DNA of 64,000 bases from an uncultured Kineothrix sp. (GCA_910588855.1 CAJUSR010000001.1:62001-126000), one strand, 5' to 3'. Shown: positions 9,268-17,715, counted from the first letter of the stretch. Numbers and translations: made by a program. The notes: generated by a model not told the origin, from the sequence alone.

Positions 9268-9651
9268 TCAACATAAGGCAGGTATAAATTTGGCAAACAA
9301 GTATAACCCCTCCGCACCTGCCGTGACTTCGTGCGGTACACCTGCCTGCATGATGGAAACTGTACCAGCTTCATACGGAATGACATAATCCGCATTTATA
9401 CATTTCCCGCTGCCTTTTATCACTTCATGCGTTTCTAACTGGGTTTCATGGATATGGTTCCCTATGCTACAATCAGGGGCAATCCGCACCAAATGGCAGC
9501 TAAACATCCCGTCTGTATCCTTTGCCGTAATGATATGCTTCAGCCCAACACCTTCAAAAACCGGATGCTTTGACCATTTCATTTCCGCAAAGCTAGTCTC
9601 CTTGCCTGGCAAAAGCAGTTTTCCATTGTTAAACAATTCAAATGTATCCAT
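9268..9651 (-). CDS. Small cupin-domain protein
   Basis: This is a 127-residue single-domain cupin. The metal-site region reads SIGNHIHETQLETHEVIKGSGK, and the second conserved motif reads VSIMQAGVPHEVTAG, so the usual histidine and glutamate ligands are present. The start MDTFELF at 9651 follows GGAGGTGTTAAA. It lies 85 bp downstream of the AraC-type regulator on the same strand and is probably co-transcribed. The substrate is unknown; such proteins bind or convert small metabolites or sugars. Confidence 0.8.
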   Translation of the reverse strand: MDTFELFNNGKLLLPGKETSFAEMKWSKHPVFEGVGLKHIITAKDTDGMFSCHLVRIAPDCSIGNHIHETQLETHEVIKGSGKCINADYVIPYEAGTVSIMQAGVPHEVTAGAEGLYLFAKFIPALC

Positions 9652-9736
9652 TTTAACACCTCCGATAAAATATATAATCTGTCCTTTCGTTTCCATCATA
9701 TTCTCCGGAAGCTGTCATGTCTTGTAAAAAATTGCC

Positions 9737-10483
9737 CTATGTACCCTGCTCTATGCGTTTCTTGGAACGGACATATTCTGACGGAGATATCCCGACAATC
9801 CTTTGGAAAGCCTTATCAAAATGGCTTTGGTCATAAAACCCCATTTCCGATGCAATCCCACCGACTGTCTTTTCTTTATTCAGCATCCTCTGCGATTTCC
9901 GTATGCGGTTCTGGATACAGAACTGGTGTGGCGTCATTCCGATACTGCTTTTGAATTTCCTTATAAAATAATATTTACTGACAAAAATATCCGCCGCCAG
10001 TGTATCTACGGATAATTCCAGTTCCGGTTGACTGGTAATTTTGTCCGCCAAACTTTTTATGCCTGCATCCATTTCTTTTCTTCCGTTATTCTGAAGGCGG
10101 TAAACCATCCCCACGGAAGCCAATAAATCCTCCTTCCGCTCCTTCCCGAAAATCCCTTCCTCCACTGCATCCTTTAACAATTGCCGGAAAATCCCTTCCG
10201 CTGTTTCTATATCATTCTCTTCTATAAAAGCAGTTCCTATACACATGGACAGCAAGCGCGCATCCCTTTCCTGACACACGGAATGCACCGCATAAGGCGG
10301 AATGACAAAGATATCCCCTTTGTGGCACGTCACCTTTTTACTTTCCAGATAAACTACCACCGCTCCTTGCATGACCACCGATATAATATAATGCCCTACA
10401 TGGTTATGGGAGGCAAATCGCTTATCAATATTCTCTGACACTACGAACTCGATTGGGTATTTATCATATTGATAGTATCTCAT
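9737..10483 (-). CDS. AraC-family transcriptional regulator with N-terminal cupin sensor
   Basis: This is a regulator of about 248 residues. The N-terminal half is a cupin ligand-binding domain (ASHNHVGHYIISVVMQG, then KGDIFVIPPYAVHSV). The C-terminal 100 residues hold two helix-turn-helix motifs typical of AraC (KYYFIRKFKSSIGMTPHQF and YDQSHFDKAFQRIVGISPSEY). MRYYQYD at 10483 is preferred as start because GAGGCGG precedes it; 10501 is also possible. It likely controls the downstream cupin gene and responds to the same small molecule. Confidence 0.87.
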   Translation of the reverse strand: MRYYQYDKYPIEFVVSENIDKRFASHNHVGHYIISVVMQGAVVVYLESKKVTCHKGDIFVIPPYAVHSVCQERDARLLSMCIGTAFIEENDIETAEGIFRQLLKDAVEEGIFGKERKEDLLASVGMVYRLQNNGRKEMDAGIKSLADKITSQPELELSVDTLAADIFVSKYYFIRKFKSSIGMTPHQFCIQNRIRKSQRMLNKEKTVGGIASEMGFYDQSHFDKAFQRIVGISPSEYVRSKKRIEQGT

Positions 10484-10721
10484 ATTTTCCGCCTCTGTCA
10501 TTTTTCGTCATCTTGCATCTGTTTTTGGTATCTTTTTTTCTGTAATGTGCATTCTGCAAGTAAGGCTGCCTTCTATCTGTATTCCCACCGCCTTGTGTTT
10601 CCACCTTGATGGTATAGTAGTCTGATTGGTTCCAACCCGGCAGGATAAGCTCTTTGCTGCCATCATCATTATCTTTTGCCTTATCATACATATAGCCTTT
10701 TTTATCAAATATTATTTTCAT
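10464..10721 (-). CDS. Possible small protein or gene fragment
   Basis: This is an 85-codon frame beginning MKIIFDKKGYMYDKAKDND. The first 45 residues look protein-like (ELILPGWNQSDYYTIKVETQGG), but the remainder is low quality and runs into the AraC start. It may be the 5' remnant of a larger gene. There is no clear ribosome binding site and no recognised family. Confidence 0.25.
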   Translation of the reverse strand: MKIIFDKKGYMYDKAKDNDDGSKELILPGWNQSDYYTIKVETQGGGNTDRRQPYLQNAHYRKKDTKNRCKMTKNDRGGKYEILSI

Positions 10722-10781
10722 CGTACTTTCAAATGATTTCCCTGCTTCCAGTATAGCATTTTTATTATCACCTTTCCTGTA

Positions 10782-11042
10782 TTATTCCTTTGCTCCATCA
10801 AAGCCTTCTTCATACAGCAATTTCAACAAAGGTTTCACTATCGCTTGATGAACAACTTTATTATCAATTCTTATAATTTCACCACTTAGAAATTCATAAT
10901 CAAAACTATGCTGTTTGAAACGATAGTTGCGTTCTTTTATTGCATTATCAATAGCCTCATTTATTTCTTTTGCAGTAGCTTTGCACACATAAGGCGGACC
11001 CTCTGTATTAAACATATAAAATACAAAAACAATAAAATCCAT
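10782..11042 (-). CDS. Hypothetical protein, possibly truncated
   Basis: This is an 86-residue frame (MDFIVFVFYMFNTEGPPYVCK...). It has a hydrophobic start and a charged helical remainder (KEINEAIDNAIKERNYRF). AT content is higher than in the flanking chromosome and matches the ATPase/HNH module beside it, so it may belong to the same imported segment. Family not recognised. The gap 11043-11261 holds no clear gene. Confidence 0.4.
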   Translation of the reverse strand: MDFIVFVFYMFNTEGPPYVCKATAKEINEAIDNAIKERNYRFKQHSFDYEFLSGEIIRIDNKVVHQAIVKPLLKLLYEEGFDGAKE

Positions 11043-11261
11043 TAACTCATCACCTTAACACTTTGCAATATATATTTCACAATTATGTCTAAAGCTCCCA
11101 TATGAATCATCATTATGAAATTTCATTCCCTTTTCTCTACAAAAATCATCATACAAATCATCCCATTAATAATTTCCCCATTCAATTTTCAATACATTTT
11201 CCCCTTTACCCCTGTCCTTAACTAATTATGCTTATGCTATACAGAAATCTTCCCTATTTCT

Positions 11262-12122
11262 TCAGCACACATATTTGATTAATTCATCAACGTAATTTAT
11301 CGCATATAATTTTTCATATAATAGATATTTCCAATCGTTTTTTCCTGCCTTTTTCATCTGATTATTCCTTTTACCCAAAATCCATCCATCAGCTATTATT
11401 CTGATATCATTCCTATCTCTGTTTGGTTGGCTTTGCAACACTGCAATTAATTCTGAAATCTCATAGACTGCTGCCTCATTATATCTACATAACAGATCTA
11501 AATATTGATAATGATATTGAACAATTCTCCTCAAATATCCATCTGCAATTTTAGAATAATCAGCAATATAATTTATCTTAGTAGATTTTTTAATATTCAT
11601 ACTATTGAAACTAATTTCAACACTCAAAAATTCTACACTGCCAATATTATCATAATAAAAATTTATAAACTGTCTTCTATTTTGACCATCAATAAACTTA
11701 CTGCCCTTTTTTTTGTTACATTTATTACATAGTGGTATTAGATTATTAGGATATAATGTAAATTCAGGATAATCTTCTTTCGGCACATAATGATCTACTT
11801 CTTCAATTTTTCCATCCCCACAATATGGGCAAATTCCCTCGCATTCTTCATATACTTTCTTTAATTCATCATTCTTTATTTTTTTCTTAAAAGCTGTATT
11901 AAATGATGAATGAATTGCATCCTTATCTTCTTTTGATGCAATCTTACTTGCCCCCACATTTTCTAATGCTTTCTTTTCTTGTTCATAAGTATTATATCTA
12001 TTAACAATATAACTTTTATAAGCATTTAAGCGCTTTGCATAATCTTCTTTCCTTTTTCTATTTATTGTTTCATCCAACGCACTAATTGCCTCTGAATTTT
12101 CTGGCTCTGATAGATTTTTCAT
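11262..12122 (-). CDS. HNH endonuclease, PtuB-like effector of a Septu-type defence pair
   Basis: This is a 286-residue protein with a central HNH nuclease. It has CPYCGDG, then EEVDHYVPKEDYPEFTLYPNN, then LIPLCNKCNKKKG, giving two CxxC zinc-binding pairs and the catalytic DH. It starts 3 bp after the stop of the ATPase gene, so the two are translated together. An ATPase followed by an HNH nuclease is the arrangement of Septu (PtuA/PtuB), in which the complex acts against phage. The pairing is seen in the sequence and the Septu assignment is inferred. Low GC suggests horizontal acquisition. Confidence 0.72.
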   Translation of the reverse strand: MKNLSEPENSEAISALDETINRKRKEDYAKRLNAYKSYIVNRYNTYEQEKKALENVGASKIASKEDKDAIHSSFNTAFKKKIKNDELKKVYEECEGICPYCGDGKIEEVDHYVPKEDYPEFTLYPNNLIPLCNKCNKKKGSKFIDGQNRRQFINFYYDNIGSVEFLSVEISFNSMNIKKSTKINYIADYSKIADGYLRRIVQYHYQYLDLLCRYNEAAVYEISELIAVLQSQPNRDRNDIRIIADGWILGKRNNQMKKAGKNDWKYLLYEKLYAINYVDELIKYVC

Positions 12123-12125
12123 ATA

Positions 12126-13826
12126 TTATTCGTCATCCTCATATAATAAATTTAAATACAATTCCGCATTCATGCTCAAATTATCATCAAAAAGATTTTC
12201 TATCTCACTTTTTGTCAGTCCTTCTTCCTTTCTCTTTCTAAAAAAAGACTTATAATTGCTTTCATCTGGCCTTACATTAAAAACGTCTGTAATTATTCTT
12301 GATATATTGTCACCAAAACATTCATTCCACAGCTTGTCCTCGTAAAATTCATTATTATCAAATACCCTGACATATTTAGCTGGTATTTCCTGCAAAACTA
12401 TTGGTGAATGGGTCGATATAATTGCAAATGAATTAAATTCAGTTAACAATTTATTCAACATTCTCATAAAGTTTGATATAGCATTAGGATGTAAATGTAT
12501 TTCAGGTTCATCAATTAGCAGCAATGAGTCCTCCGTTATACTTACTATTACTTGCGTAAATATATGTAACATTATTTTTTGCCCTGAACTTAATGAATAA
12601 AAGTTTTCTTCAATAATATCGTCTACTATTAACTTTTCTTCTTTAAAAAGCCGTTTTAAGTCATTCCTATTATCAAATATATTAACCATAACATTTTTCC
12701 ACTCTTTAGTACGGCTCATTCTTATAATCTCTGTAAGATTGTATTTAAAATTATTATACATCTCATCTTCCGAAATCAATCTGTTTTCCCACAATAGACC
12801 ACAATACACATAACTGCCAATTTTATTTTCTATCATTTCGTCTTCTTCCAATACTTTTCCTTGGATAATATCTTTAAAATATTTTTTAAACCCTTCTCTC
12901 TCTTCAAATCCCTCTATAAGTAATATTAAATCTGAAAAGTATTTAAACAAAACATCAAAGTCTTTATCTTGCTCCGCCCTTGACCTACACTTTTCTTTCA
13001 GTTTTTGAATCCCCTGCATTATATATTGTTTTTCTTGTACTATTTTGCTTTTATTGTATCTTTCTCCAAATGGTTTTTCAAAATTATCAAAAGCGCTATA
13101 TGATACAGCAATATATCTACTAAATTCTGGGCGAATATCAACATCATATTTTCCTCCCATTTTGTTATAGCCACTCAAAACACTTGCAAGTGAAGACAAC
13201 ATCTTTGTTTTTCCTGTTCCATTTTTTCCAACAATGACATTTATTCTATTTGGCAATAATGTATCATCATTAAATTCAAAATACACTTTTTTACCGTAAT
13301 CCTTATTATATGTATAAATAAATGCCACTTTACCCTCAATATGGGCGGCAATACCATAAAACACATTATGACCCATCTTGTATGCATGGTATGCCTCGCT
13401 ATCACGCATAAGCGAGGTATTTATTCCAGGCTGGTCAGGGAATTTTTCCCTAATGTCTGTATTTATAGCTATATCATTTAAAGAGACTAATATTTCCCTC
13501 CCCAATTCCCTTTCAGAGCTATTTAACTCCCTTAGCCTACTATAGTATTCAACCCTTTGACCCAATGAACAAAATTCCTCACTTAAGCGTTCAAATTGCA
13601 TTGGGATTATCTTTCTTACTACGTATTCATTTGAATTTAATATCTTAATTTTTCCAATCGCTTTATATGGATTTTTTTCATTTTTTCGATAATACATCCT
13701 AAATAATGTTTGATTCCCAAAATCATCAAAATCATCTGTCACCAATTTTATATGTGGGAATATATTCATACTTTGTTCCTCGATTCCATGACTGTTTGAA
13801 TATCCTTCTACATAAAACTGCATCAT
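12126..13826 (-). CDS. AAA/ABC-type ATPase, PtuA-like sensor of a Septu-type defence pair
   Basis: This is a 566-residue ATPase of the OLD/SMC-like type. It has a Walker A motif NVIVGKNGTGKT near residue 200, an ABC signature-like YSLSSGQKIM, a Walker B motif LLLIDEPEIHLHPN and an H-loop IISTHSPIV near the C-terminus. The long insert between Walker A and the signature is helical and charged. MMQFYVEGY at 13826 is chosen because AAGGAG lies 5 bp upstream. It directly precedes the HNH gene and has its own promoter at 13995-14023. In Septu systems the ATPase pairs with the nuclease and controls it. Related ATPase-nuclease systems such as Gabija-like or retron-associated PtuAB remain possible. 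Confidence 0.75.
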   Translation of the reverse strand: MMQFYVEGYSNSHGIEEQSMNIFPHIKLVTDDFDDFGNQTLFRMYYRKNEKNPYKAIGKIKILNSNEYVVRKIIPMQFERLSEEFCSLGQRVEYYSRLRELNSSERELGREILVSLNDIAINTDIREKFPDQPGINTSLMRDSEAYHAYKMGHNVFYGIAAHIEGKVAFIYTYNKDYGKKVYFEFNDDTLLPNRINVIVGKNGTGKTKMLSSLASVLSGYNKMGGKYDVDIRPEFSRYIAVSYSAFDNFEKPFGERYNKSKIVQEKQYIMQGIQKLKEKCRSRAEQDKDFDVLFKYFSDLILLIEGFEEREGFKKYFKDIIQGKVLEEDEMIENKIGSYVYCGLLWENRLISEDEMYNNFKYNLTEIIRMSRTKEWKNVMVNIFDNRNDLKRLFKEEKLIVDDIIEENFYSLSSGQKIMLHIFTQVIVSITEDSLLLIDEPEIHLHPNAISNFMRMLNKLLTEFNSFAIISTHSPIVLQEIPAKYVRVFDNNEFYEDKLWNECFGDNISRIITDVFNVRPDESNYKSFFRKRKEEGLTKSEIENLFDDNLSMNAELYLNLLYEDDE

Positions 13827-13994
13827 TATACTCCTTTTGCACCTCATCACTCGTATTTGTAATTATTTGATCAAGCACTCTCCTATACATAGTATATACA
13901 ATATAGCTAACTTCCACCCGCTGCCCAACTCCTAAATCTAATTATTTAGAAATATAAGTTTCATCAATCTTCCTATTATAATTCAATAATTATT

Positions 13995-14023
13995 ATTTTA
14001 TATTCCCTACATATTCTAGTCAA
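13995..14023 (-). promoter_or_regulatory. Sigma-A promoter of the ATPase/HNH module
   Basis: On the minus strand TTGACT and TAAAAT are separated by exactly 17 bp. It lies about 170 bp upstream of the ATPase start in an AT-rich stretch that lacks genes. Confidence 0.65.
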
Positions 14024-14049
14024 TTGTTTTAAACATTTTCTTCCGCTAG

Positions 14050-14431
14050 TTAGGCATAGGCTTTTGGGGTGGGCCTTATGCGTTCCCGATGCAGATTACT
14101 GTCTGCCATTGCAATTGTCGCTTCGGCATCATCCATCTACACAATGACCGCTGGAACGGTATTCAGCTCTGCTTATTTGCCAACAGCTTTTCTTCTGTGC
14201 CTTGAAATGTTTTCATATCTTAAACCAATTATATACTGAATACTACCTTACGATGAAGGGAACCAATATCCCCTTTTCCCTAATGCTTTCCGCCAATTCA
14301 AAAAGGTGCCTGTCATATTCCACCTTGAATGGATGCCCTTTAAAACCATGCAGTTTACTAATTTCCAAATTTTTTGTCTTTACATCATGTCCATAAATCC
14401 CATATACGTACTTCCCATTCATTTGCTTCAT
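14050..14431 (-). pseudogene. Decayed parB-like gene
   Basis: An ATG at 14431 after GCAGGAGG opens a frame whose later part reads GHPFKVEYDRHLFELAES then GILVPFIVR, the ParB nuclease-domain start. A stop follows. Further downstream, in shifted frames, the sequence reads ISRHRRKAVGK-stop-AELNTVPAVIV-stop-MDDAEATIAMADSNLHRER, the rest of the ParB domain. At least three stops and a frame change are visible, so the gene is dead. It is probably a relic of an integrated conjugative element or plasmid that may have carried the neighbouring defence pair. Confidence 0.75.
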
Positions 14432-14501
14432 TTAAATCCTCCTGCTTTCCACTCGGTGATTGAGATGTCCGGTAGAAACCGGCGGCACAAAAATAAGATA
14501 A

Positions 14502-14545
14502 GGCCGCCCATTCTGCACCACAAAAGCGTCAAAACAGGCGGCCTC
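14502..14545. terminator. Hairpin, possible bidirectional terminator
   Basis: AGGCCGCC and GGCGGCCT form an 8-bp perfect stem around a 28-nt loop. The flanks are only weakly T-rich. It lies between the parB relic and the left end of the integrated element, in a stretch (14432-14780) without a convincing gene. Confidence 0.4.
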
Positions 14546-14781
14546 TTAGCCACATTTTCTATTCAGTTGCCGATAATCTTTTTCCAGTAATTGAAGGGTA
14601 TAAAAACCGTAAATTTTTGTGTCCAATCATACGAGTTCCATAACCACGAACACTTTAATTCCATGAGAAATCTCTTTTTTCAGAACCATTTCCCGTCCAT
14701 CCATGCCATTCCCGCAAACGCGGTTAAACTGAAAAACCCTCGCAAAATGCGTAAATTCAAGGATTTCTACAAACAAATCCC

Positions 14782-14835
14782 CTAATCCGCCCAGTTCACC
14801 CTTTGTAGGCAACATGCGACTTCCACATTCGCCGT
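14782..14835 (-). pseudogene. Residual 3' end of rlmD left outside the integrated element
   Basis: Read on the minus strand from the att core, the codons give TANVEVACCLQRVNWAD then stop. The intact rlmD at the other end of the element ends TANVETICCLSRIK. The shared TANVE, CCL and R positions show that this is the original tail of rlmD, displaced when the element integrated and supplied a new tail. Confidence 0.8.
14821..14835 (+). other. attL core of rlmD-integrated element
   Basis: TTCCACATTCGCCGT is identical to 22690-22704, where it lies within the 3' coding end of rlmD. It marks the left end of the 7.9-kb element. Confidence 0.85.
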
Positions 14836-14950
14836 TTATAGATAGCCTTATCCTTTAACGCCCCATGCACTCCCATAAGCCCCTAAAACTGAACATTTTT
14901 CAGGAAGTTCAGCAGTTTACCGCCCATAGAATCCCATGAAGTACGGTGGC

Positions 14951-14972
14951 ACGGTGGCAAATGGGTGGCAAA
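14951..14972 (+). repeat. Left arm-type integrase repeat
   Basis: ACGGTGGCAAAT followed by GGGTGGCAAA matches the right-end copy (22601-22622) at 21 of 22 positions. A further GGTGGC precedes it and an inverted GCCACC follows. Paired GGTGGCAAA boxes just inside each end fit binding sites for the N-terminal domain of the integrase. Confidence 0.7.
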
Positions 14973-14982
14973 TGCCACCATA

Positions 14983-15180
14983 TCAGGAACCAGCACCACC
15001 GCCACAAAGCAGATCCGCAATTTTATCTTCCCCCAGTTCCCGGATCGCCTGTACCGCATCATCAAGCGTCACCATGCCCAGAAAATGCAAGTCTGTATCC
15101 GGCACTTCATCCAATATATCCATGATCCGCTGCATATTATCAGCGTTGTTCAATTCAGATTCAGGTATATACATCCGCAT
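14983..15180 (-). CDS. Small hypothetical protein of the integrated element
   Basis: This is a protein of about 65 residues beginning MRMYIPESELNNADNMQRIM, acidic and helical, with a glycine-rich end. The ATG at 15180 follows AAGGGGTG. It is the last of three closely packed minus-strand genes (15619 to 14983) that are probably co-transcribed. No family recognised. Confidence 0.5.
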   Translation of the reverse strand: MRMYIPESELNNADNMQRIMDILDEVPDTDLHFLGMVTLDDAVQAIRELGEDKIADLLCGGGAGS

Positions 15181-15192
15181 CACTTCACCCCT

Positions 15193-15372
15193 TCAATAAA
15201 CCTTTTCCAGATCCAGATAACCCATGTCATAAACATCTTTCTTTTCAGAAACACATTTACCAACCATGTCAATTATTTCTTCTTCCGTGTGTCCACTCAT
15301 GGGAACAGTCGGGAAAAAATCATCAAAGGCTTTCTCATATAAATCTAACGCCTGTAACAGCTTATCGCCCAT
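15193..15372 (-). CDS. Small hypothetical protein of the integrated element
   Basis: This is a 59-residue acidic protein (MGDKLLQALDLYEKAFDDFF...). The ATG at 15372 follows AGGAAGTGAG, and the previous gene's stop lies within that ribosome binding site, so translation is probably coupled. It ends 12 bp before the next start. Its length keeps it below many gene-calling cutoffs. No family recognised. Confidence 0.6.
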   Translation of the reverse strand: MGDKLLQALDLYEKAFDDFFPTVPMSGHTEEEIIDMVGKCVSEKKDVYDMGYLDLEKVY

Positions 15373-15376
15373 TCAC

Positions 15377-15619
15377 TCACTTCCTGTCTTTGAAAAAATC
15401 AGCCCATTCAGGATTTTCTTTGTCAAAAATCTGCACCTGTTCAGCAGTCAGGTTATGGGGATAATCTGCAAAAAGGTTAAATTCCTGCTTTTTATCAAAA
15501 CTGAACATCCATTCACCTACGCTATCAGGCGTATCTTTCCACCAGACAGCATCAGATCCATTATTTTTGCACCAGTTATTTGACACTTCCAGCAGCCCCC
15601 CGTTTCTCCCCTCTGACAA
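15377..15619 (-). CDS. Small conserved protein (DUF7675-like)
   Basis: This is an 80-residue protein whose core reads WWKDTPDSVGEWMFSFDKK, EFNLFADYP and DKENPEWADFFKDRK. I associate this pattern with a small uncharacterised family seen on Firmicutes mobile elements (DUF7675-like, from memory). It has many aromatic residues, no signal peptide and no membrane segment. It is the first gene of a three-gene cluster. The true start may be downstream of 15619, since no strong ribosome binding site is visible. Confidence 0.55.
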   Translation of the reverse strand: MSEGRNGGLLEVSNNWCKNNGSDAVWWKDTPDSVGEWMFSFDKKQEFNLFADYPHNLTAEQVQIFDKENPEWADFFKDRK

Positions 15620-15680
15620 CTCATATAAGCCTCATATAGCCTATTTTAGCCTATCATTGGATATAACACAAGGGAAACGG

Positions 15681-15707
15681 AAAGCACCGCCTATATGACG
15701 GTGCTTT
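15681..15707. terminator. Hairpin terminator
   Basis: AAAGCACCG and CGGTGCTTT form a perfect 9-bp stem with a 9-nt loop between two gene groups of the element. Confidence 0.55.
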
Positions 15708-15776
15708 CAATCCTGCTGCCCTATAAATAACCCTCTGAATGGTTTTGTTGCGTATATGGGGCGGCAGGGCGCAAAG

Positions 15777-15820
15777 AAAAGACTGCTGCCATGCTGGGGA
15801 TATGATGGCAGCAGTCTTTT
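15777..15820 (-). terminator. Terminator of the ribbon-helix-helix gene
   Basis: AAAAGACTGCTGCCAT and ATGGCAGCAGTCTTTT are a 16-bp perfect stem with a 12-nt loop and an A/T-rich end. It lies 27 bp past the stop of the gene at 15847-16071. Confidence 0.8.
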
Positions 15821-15846
15821 AGTGTGGTGCTTCATGGGCTGGGCGG

Positions 15847-16071
15847 TCAGCTTTTCCCTTTTGTGTCACGTTCCATAGTCTCATTGATTGCCCGGACAAC
15901 GAAAGCGTTAGTACTTTCCCCCATGCTGGCGGCGTGTTCCTGAACTTTGGCCTTGTCACCTTTGGGAACACGGATCCGTATATCTTCAACGGATTCTTTC
16001 AGGTATTTTGCGCTGGCTTTTCGCCTTGCGTCCGTTTGGCCTGTGTATGTACTTTTCTTTTCTTCTGGCAT
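15847..16071 (-). CDS. Ribbon-helix-helix (Arc/CopG-type) DNA-binding protein
   Basis: This is a 74-residue protein. The N-terminal 25 residues are basic and disordered (MPEEKKSTYTGQTDARRK). The rest fits a ribbon-helix-helix fold: beta strand VEDIRIRVP, helix KGDKAKVQEHAASMG, turn, helix STNAFVVRAINETMER. The start at 16071 follows GAAGGTGAG; the frame runs on to 16203 through a homopolymer and is rejected there. Three matching 16-bp sites upstream (16175-16267) suggest that it represses its own promoter. Plasmid copy-control or excision control are possible roles. Confidence 0.75.
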   Translation of the reverse strand: MPEEKKSTYTGQTDARRKASAKYLKESVEDIRIRVPKGDKAKVQEHAASMGESTNAFVVRAINETMERDTKGKS

Positions 16072-16106
16072 AGTCTCACCTTCTTTCTTTGGGTAATGGG
16101 GCGGCG

Positions 16107-16130
16107 AAAAAAAAAAAAAAAAAAAAAAAA
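16107..16130. repeat. Homopolymer of 24 A (T on the minus strand)
   Basis: This is a run of 24 A residues between the promoter/operator region and the start of the ribbon-helix-helix gene. On the minus strand it is a T24 tract in the untranslated leader. Such tracts change length by slippage. Confidence 0.95.
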
Positions 16131-16174
16131 CCAAGTTCCTTTTCCACCTTACACTGATATTATAGCACTTGTAA

Positions 16175-16267
16175 ATATGTGTGTCCATATACACAATAAA
16201 CAAAAAACGCTGATATGTGTGCCCATATATTTGTGAAATGCGTCAATAGACATATGGGCACACATAT
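16175..16267. promoter_or_regulatory. Three copies of a 16-bp operator
   Basis: ATATGTGTGTCCATAT (16175-16190), ATATGTGTGCCCATAT (16213-16228) and the exact inverse of the latter (16252-16267) lie between the divergent ribbon-helix-helix gene and the 16431 gene. The spacing and orientation suggest a cooperative operator for the ribbon-helix-helix protein controlling both directions. Confidence 0.75.
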
Positions 16268-16430
16268 ATTATAATAATATCATAAACAAGAGATACAGAA
16301 CAGCCGGGAAAGCCGAAAGCACCCGATACCGAAAGCCATATACCTGTGAGTGAGCAGCAGAGCGATACCAATAGTCAGGAAGATTCTTTCGGGGCTGGAA
16401 ACCTCTTGAAATCGAAAGGAGATTAAGACC

Positions 16431-16706
16431 ATGACAGAGAGAATGATTGAGAACCGCATCAAGAAATTGTCCGCACTGGAAGAGCAGATTGCACAGCTTC
16501 AGGAACAGGCTGACGCTATCAAAGGCGAACTGAAAGCCGACCTTGAAGAAAAGGGCCTTGACGAACTGAAAACAAAGAACTTCCTGATCCGCTGGAAAGA
16601 GATCGTAAGCAGCAGGCTGGACGGCAAGGCGTTAAAGGCGGCGCTGCCGGAAATCTACAGCCAGTATTGCAGACAGACCAGCAGCAGGAGATTCACGATA
16701 GCATAA
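16431..16706 (+). CDS. Phage-type coiled-coil protein, function unknown
   Basis: This is a 91-residue protein. Residues 1-45 form a coiled coil (IENRIKKLSALEEQIAQLQEQADAI). The second half reads LDELKTKNFLIRWKEIV then RLDGKALKAALPEIYSQY and ends in SSRRFTIA. I have seen this combination in many Firmicutes prophages as an unnamed protein. A GAAAGGAGAT box precedes the ATG. It leads a plus-strand group (16431-17529) divergent from the ribbon-helix-helix gene. Confidence 0.65.
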   Translation: MTERMIENRIKKLSALEEQIAQLQEQADAIKGELKADLEEKGLDELKTKNFLIRWKEIVSSRLDGKALKAALPEIYSQYCRQTSSRRFTIA

Positions 16707-16825
16707 TAGAAAATGCCCTTACCAGAGCCGCTAACTCTGATAGGGGCAAGTAACCCGGCAATCGTCAAATTGGGGTATGCAGGAAGTATAACACGCCTGC
16801 TGCCCCATGTAAAGAGAGGTAGACA

Positions 16826-17329
16826 ATGATTCCAGAATATTCAGGTAAGACATGGCAGCAGTCCATGAAGGGATCCGGGGAAGCGTTCACCATTCCCACG
16901 GATGACATTAAGATTTTCCCCTGCTTTGCAGAGCATCCACCCGGAGCGGATAAGATGCAGAGCAAGGCCCGGTATTTTGCAGAGAAAGGGGATCTGCAAT
17001 CCCATATTATCCTTGACGGTGAAAACAATCTGATAGACGGCTATACAAGTTATCTTTTGGCAAGGCAGCAGGGCATCCGGCTGGTTCCTGCCAGATATGG
17101 AAAAAGGCAGATTATAAGGGCAAGCCATAGAGAGGGCGGCAAGCTGTACACATGGGAACTGCCGGAGAACCTCATTGACCGGGTATCTGCCGGGGATGCG
17201 GTGCTGGCATACACCCAAAAGGGCGTTGCGGTGGTTATGGTGGCAGCAGTTGAGGAATACAGGCCGCAGGAGCATACAGAGCGGTTCAGGACAGTGATCA
17301 GGAAGAAAGGAACAGGTAACAGGGCATGA
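16826..17329 (+). CDS. ParB-like/DUF5839 fusion protein
   Basis: This is a 167-residue protein in two parts. Residues 20-95 resemble a short ParB/sulfiredoxin fold (KMQSKARYFAEKGDLQSHI, then LIDGYTSYLLARQQG and LVPARYG). Residues 100-150 (LYTWELPENLIDRVSAGDAV, LAYTQKGVAVVMVAAV) resemble DUF5839. Such proteins are common on Firmicutes mobile elements, and their role is not established. Its stop overlaps the next start (ATGA-type), so the genes are translationally coupled. Confidence 0.65.
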   Translation: MIPEYSGKTWQQSMKGSGEAFTIPTDDIKIFPCFAEHPPGADKMQSKARYFAEKGDLQSHIILDGENNLIDGYTSYLLARQQGIRLVPARYGKRQIIRASHREGGKLYTWELPENLIDRVSAGDAVLAYTQKGVAVVMVAAVEEYRPQEHTERFRTVIRKKGTGNRA

Positions 17330-17529
17330 GTGGACAGGAAAGAAAAGCAGACACTATTTTAACAACTATTTCAGTAATGGCGGCTGACGCAAAGAACATT
17401 TTGGCCATGGCAGACCAGACACAGGAAGCGGCTGAACTGCATCCGTCAATAGGGGCGGCGATCCGTGTGGGGATTGAGTACCTGCACCAGATTGAACAGC
17501 TTGCGGATTCGTTTGAAAAATCAGCATAA
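17326..17529 (+). CDS. Small hypothetical protein of the integrated element
   Basis: This is a 67-residue mostly helical protein (MSGQERKADTILTTISVMAAD...) overlapping the previous gene by 4 bp, with GGAACAGG upstream. No family recognised. It is followed by 200 bp without a gene before a convergent minus-strand gene. Confidence 0.55.
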   Translation: MSGQERKADTILTTISVMAADAKNILAMADQTQEAAELHPSIGAAIRVGIEYLHQIEQLADSFEKSA

Positions 17530-17715
17530 TGGCAGCAGGATTGAAAGCAGCTATATGGGGCTTGTGGCGTGTCCTGCTACCAGCCCCGCCGTCCTCTGGC
17601 CACATGTCAGCATTTTCCTGTATTCATTTCAGTATTTTTCAACATTGGAGTACCGCAATAAAAAAGCAGGGAAGCCGCCGCTTTCCAGTAAATACGGCGT
17701 TCTTCCCCACCTTCC

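Noticed and set aside
14627..14815. A 62-codon frame at the left end of the rlmD element
   Set aside because: It overlaps the displaced rlmD tail in another frame and has no family likeness; the rlmD remnant explains the sequence better.
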